NCBI RefSeq assembly: GCF_002224125.1
Contig: NZ_NCSM01000003.1
Location: 1 to 10,723 of the forward strand
DNA from: Streptomyces sp. NBS 14/10
Lineage (GTDB): Bacteria; Actinomycetota; Actinomycetes; Streptomycetales; Streptomycetaceae
Reading direction: 5' to 3'
Length of the DNA: 10,723 nucleotides
In this document: positions 6,306 to 10,723 of the stretch, piece by piece
Position numbering within the stretch: position 1 is the stretch's first letter
Layout of the letters: each line of letters begins with the position of its first letter
The notes under the pieces: generated by a model
What the model was told of the DNA's origin: nothing
Seen by the model: only the letters and a program-made list of their open reading frames with translations
The model's database searches: none
Translations under genes and position numbers: made by a program

Positions 6306-6806
6306 ATGGACATCACGATCAGGCGGGCGCGGGACGAGGAGCTGGACGGGGTCGGCGAGCTCACCGCGCAGGCGTACCTCGGGGACGGGCTGCTGGAGTT
6401 CGGCGAGAGCGACGGGTATCTGGCCCAGCTGCGCGACGCGCGGCGGCGCGCCGAGCTGGCGGAGCTGCTGGTCGCGGCGGACGCGGAGAGTGATGAGGTG
6501 CTGGGCTCGGTGGCCTTCGCGGTGTACGGCGGGGCTTATGTGGATCTGGCGCGGCCGGGCGAGGGGGAGTTCCGGATGCTGGCCGTACGGCCCGAGGCGC
6601 GGCGGCGCGGGGCGGCGGAGGCGCTGGTGCGGGCGTGTCTGGGCCGGGCGCGGGAGCTGGGTCTGGAGCGGATCGTGATCTCCAGCCAGCAGAAGATGGC
6701 CGCGGCGCACCGGCTGTACGGGCGGCTGGGTTTCGTACGGGCCCCGGAGCGGGACTGGGAGCCGGTACCGGGGATCACCCTGTGGGCGTTCACCGTGGAG
6801 GTGTGA
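6306..6806 (+). CDS. GNAT-family N-acetyltransferase
   Basis: This 166-residue protein has the GNAT fold and would move an acetyl group from acetyl-CoA to an amine. Motif A is clear: MLAVRPEARRRGAAEALVRA (91-110), with the acetyl-CoA-binding loop RRRGAA (99-104), followed by LGLERIVISS and motif B AAHRLYGRLGFVR (133-145). It starts with DITIRRARDEELDGV, the usual first strand and helix. ATG 6306 is chosen because CGGGAGA lies 8 bases upstream; an in-frame ATG at 6288 lacks this. Only 19 bases separate it from the GlxA-type regulator, so they probably share a transcript. The substrate cannot be read from the sequence. It converges with the minus-strand gene at 6836, with 29 bases between and no obvious terminator. 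Confidence 0.92.
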   Translation: MDITIRRARDEELDGVGELTAQAYLGDGLLEFGESDGYLAQLRDARRRAELAELLVAADAESDEVLGSVAFAVYGGAYVDLARPGEGEFRMLAVRPEARRRGAAEALVRACLGRARELGLERIVISSQQKMAAAHRLYGRLGFVRAPERDWEPVPGITLWAFTVEV

Positions 6807-6835
6807 GGGCGAGGCGGGACGCGGCTCCCGGCCAG

Positions 6836-7222
6836 TCACACTGTTGCGCCGGAGAGCAGCCACCGCCAGCGTCGGCGCTCCGTGACGAGGGTGATGACGG
6901 CCATCAGGGTCACCGGGCCCGCCGCCCACGCGGGCCAGGCCAGCCACGAGGAAGCCACGGCCGCGGCGAGCTGGAGAAGCACCAGAAGGATCGTGACCCA
7001 GCCCGGTACCGCGATGATCACCTTCGCCTTGTCACCCGGGGTGGAGAAGCAGGTGGGAAGGCCGATCAGGAGCACCAAGGACAGGGCGGCAAGCAGCCAC
7101 GAGTGGCCGGACAGCGCCCAGGGGGTCGCCACCCAGGCGACCAGTTCCACCGCGAAGCGCAGAACGGACGCGGTGCGGTCGTCGGGTCGCGTCGAAGTCG
7201 TATCCCCAGCAGCGTCGATCAC
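6836..7222 (-). CDS. Small four-helix membrane protein, YrdB/DUF2568-like
   Basis: This 128-residue protein starts with a short polar N-terminus (1-16) and then has four hydrophobic segments at about residues 20-38, 42-58, 68-96 and 100-117, ending in an Arg/Trp-rich tail (RRRWRWLL). The segment FAVELVAWVATPWALSG followed by a loop with FSTPGDK resembles the YrdB/DUF2568 group of unknown function, but I am not certain of the family. The GTG start at 7222 gives the complete first helix; no strong ribosome site is visible. The gene lies downstream of the small secreted protein gene on the same strand, but a GC-rich hairpin (7268-7287) and a 92-base gap suggest separate transcription. Confidence 0.75.
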   Translation of the reverse strand: MIDAAGDTTSTRPDDRTASVLRFAVELVAWVATPWALSGHSWLLAALSLVLLIGLPTCFSTPGDKAKVIIAVPGWVTILLVLLQLAAAVASSWLAWPAWAAGPVTLMAVITLVTERRRWRWLLSGATV

Positions 7223-7267
7223 CTGCGGACGATCTCACGGCGCATGCCCGACGGCCAAGAGCCGGGC

Positions 7268-7287
7268 CCCGCTGCCCACACAGCGGG
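7268..7287 (-). terminator. Short GC-rich hairpin downstream of the secreted protein gene
   Basis: CCCGCTG (7268-7274) and CAGCGGG (7281-7287) form a perfect 7-base stem with a 6-base loop, 28 bases beyond the stop of the secreted protein gene at 7315. There is no T-run, but many Streptomyces terminators lack one. It could be only a partial terminator. Confidence 0.4.
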
Positions 7288-7314
7288 ACCGAACCGCAGA
7301 CCTTCGTGGAACTT

Positions 7315-7710
7315 CTAGTTGTTCTCACACTTCTTGGTGTCCCTGTTGATGTCGATAATCTCGTTGATGTGCCCGAATTTGTACTTTCCTTGGGTCATTC
7401 CCTGGAAGGTGACGCACTTGTACATGGGCGTCGATCCGTCGTTGTAGAACACGAAGGCAGCGGTGATACGCGTGCCGCCCAGGCAGTGGTTGTTGTAGTA
7501 CACCGTGGTGGTCGTCCAGCCGGTCTTCCACGAGAAGTTGACCCGTGCGTTGGACTCATTGCACTTGATGCTGTCCTTCCCCGACTTCGGCGGGGCGGCC
7601 TGTGCCGCCGATGCGGTCGGGGCGGGCGCCGCGAATGCCGGGGCGGACATCAGACCGAAGGTGAGGCCGGCGGCGGCGAGGGTGGCTCCGGCGGATATGA
7701 GAGTGCGCAT
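7315..7710 (-). CDS. Small secreted protein with four cysteines, unknown family
   Basis: This 131-residue protein has a clear Sec signal peptide (MRTLISAG start, hydrophobic core, cleavage likely after APAFA near residue 27) and an Ala/Pro-rich spacer to about 41. The mature domain of about 90 residues is rich in Thr, Asn, Tyr and Lys. It has four cysteines (Cys50, 76, 99 and 128), probably two disulfides, and strand-like stretches such as TTTTVYYNNHC and ITAAFVFYND. I do not recognise the family; a small beta-sandwich is plausible. ATG 7710 is chosen because GGGGGAA stands 4 bases upstream; the frame continues to 7734 without a better site. The AAC- and AAG-rich mature part is less GC-rich than its neighbours. 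The promoter region carries a notable direct repeat (7722-7776). It is flanked by hairpins, so probably a single-gene transcript. Confidence 0.82.
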   Translation of the reverse strand: MRTLISAGATLAAAGLTFGLMSAPAFAAPAPTASAAQAAPPKSGKDSIKCNESNARVNFSWKTGWTTTTVYYNNHCLGGTRITAAFVFYNDGSTPMYKCVTFQGMTQGKYKFGHINEIIDINRDTKKCENN

Positions 7711-7721
7711 CAATTCCCCCA

Positions 7722-7776
7722 AGGGTGGTCGCACATCACTACACGAGTGATCGTTCCAGGGTGGTCGCGATCACTA
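7722..7776 (-). promoter_or_regulatory. Direct repeat upstream of the small secreted protein gene
   Basis: AGGGTGGTCGC occurs at 7722-7732 and 7758-7768, each followed after one or two bases by ATCACTA (7735-7741 and 7770-7776), so an 18-20 base unit is repeated 36 bases apart. Between them GAGTGATCG (7745-7753) carries the same TGATCG/CGATCA core in the opposite orientation. The first copy starts 12 bases before the start codon, so it lies in the leader; the second lies where a promoter or operator would be. Three related sites in 55 bases suggest binding by a dimeric regulator. Confidence 0.5.
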
Positions 7777-7836
7777 AAGGCTCCGGGCCCGGCGGGCGTC
7801 AAGCCCCGGGCGCTGCGGCCTCGTCACGCGCCCAAC

Positions 7837-7876
7837 AGAGCAGCGCGGCGGGCGCATTCGCCCGCCGCGCTGCTCT
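7837..7876 (-). terminator. Strong 18-base-stem hairpin after the toxin-immunity operon
   Basis: 7837-7854 and 7859-7876 are perfect reverse complements over 18 bases, almost all GC, with the loop CATT. It lies 42 bases beyond the stop of the SUKH gene on the minus strand and upstream of the promoter region of the secreted protein gene. It most likely ends transcription of the operon. The T-rich bases (7879-7912) lie on the plus-strand side, so it could also stop plus-strand transcripts, but no plus-strand gene precedes it. Confidence 0.75.
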
Positions 7877-7917
7877 CCATTTATTTCCGGATTTCTTTTC
7901 GGGTCGGCTTTTCCGGA

Positions 7918-8520
7918 TCAGCCGGACTCGTCCCAAGGGTCCACCCCGGCCGCCATGAGACGGGCTTCCTCTCTCACGCCGAGGAAACGGGGCGAGGCAT
8001 TGCCCCACAGGCCGGTGTCACTGATCGGGCAGTCGTCGAACTCCGCGTGGAACAGGCCGAGCAGGAACTCGGCCATGCCGCAGTCGTAGAGGTTCCAGCC
8101 GCCGCCGTGCCGGGCCCACACCGCGACCGGCCACCGCTGGGGGTCCGGGTCCTCGGTCAGCCAGCACAGGGTGTCCGCGGCCGCGGTCAGCCCCCATACG
8201 AGCATGTCCTCGGCCCGGTGCCGCCGACCCAGGTGTGACGGGTTCCACTGCCGCCACTCCGGGGCTTCCAGGACGCGGGGGGACAGCCGTGACACAGGCA
8301 TCACGGCCGGCACCTCCGGGTCCGGGCTCAGCACGATGAGCATCCCGTCGATCGTCCCGGCCCCGTAGCGGGCCAGGAACCGGCGGAAGTCCTCGGGCAG
8401 GGCGGTGCCCAGACGCTCCTCGACCGCTGTCCAGTTCACGGTGTCTCCCGCGCCCGTTTGCGGATCCATCAGCTCGCCCAGCCGGCGCAGCGCCCATTCG
8501 GTTCGCGCGTTGTCGTCCAT
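7918..8520 (-). CDS. SMI1/KNR4 (SUKH) family protein, probable immunity protein of the upstream toxin
   Basis: This 200-residue protein shows the SUKH pattern: an N-terminal helix, VEERLGTALPEDFRRFLARY (33-52), GAGTIDGMLIVLSP (53-66), a central LVWGLTAAADTLCWL (107-121), DPQRWPVAVWAR (126-137), and the closing YDCGMAEFLLGLF (145-157). SUKH proteins are a main class of immunity proteins in bacterial polymorphic toxin systems and often neutralise nuclease toxins in the cytoplasm; no signal peptide is present, as expected. It directly follows the large propeller-nuclease gene. The start at ATG 8520 has GGGGGGAGG 4 bases upstream; a GTG at 8547 overlapping the toxin stop (GTGA) is possible but adds nine unconserved residues. 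It probably shares the toxin transcript, which ends at the hairpin 7837-7876. Confidence 0.88.
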   Translation of the reverse strand: MDDNARTEWALRRLGELMDPQTGAGDTVNWTAVEERLGTALPEDFRRFLARYGAGTIDGMLIVLSPDPEVPAVMPVSRLSPRVLEAPEWRQWNPSHLGRRHRAEDMLVWGLTAAADTLCWLTEDPDPQRWPVAVWARHGGGWNLYDCGMAEFLLGLFHAEFDDCPISDTGLWGNASPRFLGVREEARLMAAGVDPWDESG

Positions 8521-8543
8521 ACGCCTCCCCCCGGAGCGTTCGG

Positions 8544-10723
8544 TCACTTTTCGCCTGCCACGGGTACGGGCTTCCCGTCTTCTGTGAAGAGGCCCAGATT
8601 GACGTAGTACTTGTACTTGTTGCTGTAGATCATGTTGGGCACGACCTCGTCGAGTACCAGCCCCGGCTTGCCGTCGGCCGTGATGCCCAGTGCCGTCATC
8701 TCGTACGAGACGGGTACGGTCCGCGGGCCGGAGTACTGCGGCGTCACCTGGTAACGGACGATCTGGTCACCGTCTATTGCCTTCTTGACCTTGTCCTCGA
8801 AGGTCGTCATGGGCTCCGGGAGGCCCGGGTCGTCGGGGGTGTTGGGGTTCGCGTTGGCGGCGCGGGAACACGTGGAGATGTTCTGGAGGTTCAGGCCGTC
8901 GCCGGTCAGTTGCTTGGCCAGCAGATGGCAGGCGTTGCGCCAGTACTGGTGAGACGTGTTCCCGAGTTCGTACGTCTTCGCCACCGCCCATTGGTAGGCG
9001 GGAGGCTTGACCTCTTTGGTTTTCGTCGCTGTTCCCGCGTTTGCCGGGTCGTTGATGAACGCCTTGTCCAGGCAGGCCACCATCGGGGTCGCCCGGTCCC
9101 CGTTCGCGGTGTCCAGGTCTCCGTACTTCCGCCAGCCCCTGCCGCCGACTCGGCAGTCGGGCACCTGCGGCTTGTACTGCCGCTCGAACGGGTTCTTCTT
9201 GATCTTCTCCAGCAGGTCCCGGTACTTGGTGAGGGAGTTCCGGGCATTCGAGACCTTGGTGGTGTACTTGGGCAGCTCACGGCTGACCTTGGTGACGGCC
9301 TTGGCGACCTGACCCGACTTGCGGATCGCGGTGATGATGCCGCTGAGGTTGGCCGCGGTCGACAGACAGCTCGCGACCTTTCCGACGTCGACGCTCAGCT
9401 CGGTGCCGATGGACAGGCACTCCACGGCGTCCTCGGCCCCGAGGAGATCGAGGAGGATCTTCCCGCCGTTGTCCTTGAGCCAGTCGGTGACGTCGGTCTC
9501 GGTCAGCGTCCTGGCCTCGCGGTACTCCTCCACACAGCTCCCGCACTCCTGCCGGAGCATCTCCTCGTCCCGCTGCTCCTGGAGCATCTGCGCGGGCCCG
9601 CCGGCGTACGACCACTCCCCATCGCCGCCGCGCCGGAAGACCGCGGACCGGTCGGGGGTCAGACCGTAGAGGTGATCGTCACTGGCGGCGAAGGCCGCGC
9701 CGGGGCTGCCGACGTGCTTCCACGGCTCGTCCTCGCCGTCGTACTGGAAGATGTGGCCGTCGGCGGGGCTGGTGGCGAACAGGCCCGCGCCCGCCGCGTA
9801 CAGATCCTGGGCGGGGCCGCCGATGCGCTTCCAGGGTTTGCCCTTGCCGTCGTACTCGGTCACCGCGGAGCGGTCGGGGGTCAGGCCGTAGAGGTGATCG
9901 TCGCTGACGGCGAAGGCCGCGCCGGGGCCACCGGCCTCGGTCCACTCGTCGGGGTCACCGTCGTACTTGTAGATGTTTCCGTTGTCCGGACGTGTGGCGA
10001 AGAGCCCGGCGGCGCCCGCGTAGATGTCCTTGGCGGGACCGCCGATCCGATCCCAGGCCGTTCCCTTGTGTGACCACTCGTAGACGGCGCTGTGGTCGGC
10101 GGCGACGCGGTAGACGTGGTCGCCCGTCACCTCCAGGCCGGCCGACGGCTCGCCGATCTCGGTCCACTGGCCCGAGTCCTCGTCGTACTTGTGGACGCGG
10201 CCGGTGTCGGGGTGGAGGGTGAAGACGCCCGCACGTCCCGCCCGGATGGTCTCGGCGGGCCCGCCGATCCTCACCCACTCGGTGTCCCCGTCCCGCTTCC
10301 ACACACTGCCGTGATCGGCGGCGAGGGCGTACACGCCGTCCTTGGCCGTGACGGCCAGCTCGCGCCCGTACGCACTGCCGGCGGCATTCGCGGCAGCCGC
10401 CTGCGGTGGGCCCTCCTCCGGTGGCGCGGCCTCCTCCGGTGCCGGCGGCGCGGTGGAATCCGGTGTCGGTGGCGCGGTGGGATCCGCGGGCGTCGGCTGG
10501 GTGGGGGACGGTTCGGCCGTGGCCTTCACCGGGGCGCCCAGGGCGGTCCAGCCGGTGCCGTCGCCGCTCCATCGGTGGACGCCGCTGCCGTCGGGGGTCA
10601 GGCCGTAGACGCCTCGGTCGCCGACGGCGAAGGTGGCTCCCGGTCCGCCGGTCTCGGTCCACTGGTCCGGCGTGCCGTCGTAGCGGAACAGCTTCCCCGT
10701 GTCGGGGTTGGTGGCGAACAGAC
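8544..10723 (-). CDS. Large beta-propeller protein with C-terminal nuclease domain, probable polymorphic toxin (N-terminus outside window)
   Basis: At least 725 residues are visible. The frame is open to the window edge and the two edge repeats match the internal ones, so the GTG at 10529 is not the start. In order: two 37-residue propeller repeats (about 10530-10723), a linker of about 50 residues rich in Pro, Ala, Thr and Glu (about 10374-10511), and seven more repeats (about 9567-10340) of the form LYGLTPDRSAV...W..IGGPA. Next is a helical region with several cysteines (TDVTDWLKDNGGKILLDLLG), like pre-toxin segments of actinobacterial polymorphic toxins. The C-terminal domain (about 8690-9010) has YWRNACHLLAKQLTGDGLNL, NISTCSRAANAN, FEDKVKKAI and VRYQVTPQYSGP. 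These match the order of motifs in DNA/RNA non-specific endonucleases (Endonuclea_NS_2 type): His at 8925-8927, Asn at 8880-8882, but NACH where RGH is usual. About eight cysteines suggest export. The SUKH gene follows. Confidence 0.85.
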   Translation of the reverse strand, partial: LFATNPDTGKLFRYDGTPDQWTETGGPGATFAVGDRGVYGLTPDGSGVHRWSGDGTGWTALGAPVKATAEPSPTQPTPADPTAPPTPDSTAPPAPEEAAPPEEGPPQAAAANAAGSAYGRELAVTAKDGVYALAADHGSVWKRDGDTEWVRIGGPAETIRAGRAGVFTLHPDTGRVHKYDEDSGQWTEIGEPSAGLEVTGDHVYRVAADHSAVYEWSHKGTAWDRIGGPAKDIYAGAAGLFATRPDNGNIYKYDGDPDEWTEAGGPGAAFAVSDDHLYGLTPDRSAVTEYDGKGKPWKRIGGPAQDLYAAGAGLFATSPADGHIFQYDGEDEPWKHVGSPGAAFAASDDHLYGLTPDRSAVFRRGGDGEWSYAGGPAQMLQEQRDEEMLRQECGSCVEEYREARTLTETDVTDWLKDNGGKILLDLLGAEDAVECLSIGTELSVDVGKVASCLSTAANLSGIITAIRKSGQVAKAVTKVSRELPKYTTKVSNARNSLTKYRDLLEKIKKNPFERQYKPQVPDCRVGGRGWRKYGDLDTANGDRATPMVACLDKAFINDPANAGTATKTKEVKPPAYQWAVAKTYELGNTSHQYWRNACHLLAKQLTGDGLNLQNISTCSRAANANPNTPDDPGLPEPMTTFEDKVKKAIDGDQIVRYQVTPQYSGPRTVPVSYEMTALGITADGKPGLVLDEVVPNMIYSNKYKYYVNLGLFTEDGKPVPVAGEK
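9567..10340 (-). repeat. Seven tandem 37-residue propeller repeats within the toxin gene
   Basis: The repeats start near 10340, 10232, 10121, 10010, 9899, 9788 and 9677 (111 bases each). Odd and even repeats differ (LYGLTPD type and LFATxPD type), so the strongest DNA identity is at 222 bases: for example the decamer GTCGGGGGTC at 9651-9660 and 9873-9882 sits in long near-identical contexts. This indicates recent duplication of two-blade units. Seven repeats fit one complete seven-bladed propeller of the tectonin-like kind. Confidence 0.8.
10374..10511 (-). other. Proline-rich linker inside the propeller gene
   Basis: About 46 residues here are nearly all Pro, Ala, Thr, Ser, Glu and Asp (for example TPADPTAPPTPDSTAPPAPE). 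They separate at least two propeller repeats on the upstream side from the seven downstream ones. It is a flexible, probably extended spacer, like those joining domains of secreted actinobacterial proteins. Confidence 0.7.

Noticed and set aside
8910..10073. Plus-strand frame of 387 residues
   Set aside because: Antisense shadow of the propeller-toxin gene; its apparent repetitiveness is a by-product of the propeller repeats.
9567..10340. Regularly spaced repeats considered as a CRISPR array or tandem satellite
   Set aside because: The 111-base period is in frame, the repeat translates into a conserved propeller blade, and there are no unique spacers.

Overview
The window looks like an accessory stretch of a Streptomyces (or close relative) chromosome. 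The DNA is very GC-rich with G/C-biased third codon positions. GTG and TTG starts are used, and several gene sets are ones typical of streptomycetes: an XRE/DUF5753 + DUF397 + RsbW-like ATPase group, a class F sortase with its substrate-like partner, and an ECF sigma factor with a membrane partner.

Layout. Positions 1-838 hold no believable gene. They form an imperfect inverted repeat about 800 bases across, centred near 505, with an AT-rich 31-base-arm hairpin at its core; the right arm stops just before the stop codon of the ATPase gene. Positions 839-2554 carry the regulatory trio: an ATPase (minus), and divergently an XRE regulator followed by an overlapping DUF397 gene. Positions 2688-3718 encode a secreted, membrane-tethered Pro/Thr-rich protein and, with an ATGA overlap, a class F sortase lipoprotein. 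Positions 3788-4838 encode an ECF sigma factor and a translationally coupled single-pass membrane protein that is probably its anti-sigma partner. The last bases of that gene overlap tail-to-tail with a DUF6010-type membrane protein gene (minus), which is divergent from a GlxA-family (DJ-1/PfpI + AraC) regulator, followed by a GNAT acetyltransferase. Then come, all on the minus strand, a small four-helix membrane protein and a small four-cysteine secreted protein of no recognised family.

The right end (7918-10723, minus) is the most interesting part. A large gene entering from beyond the window edge encodes 37-residue beta-propeller repeats, a proline-rich linker, seven more repeats, a cysteine-containing helical pre-toxin region, and a C-terminal domain resembling DNA/RNA non-specific endonucleases. 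An SMI1/KNR4 (SUKH) gene follows immediately, the usual immunity partner of nuclease toxins, and a strong hairpin lies beyond it. I read this as a polymorphic toxin-immunity operon with an unusual propeller N-terminal part; its true N-terminus and secretion route lie outside the window.
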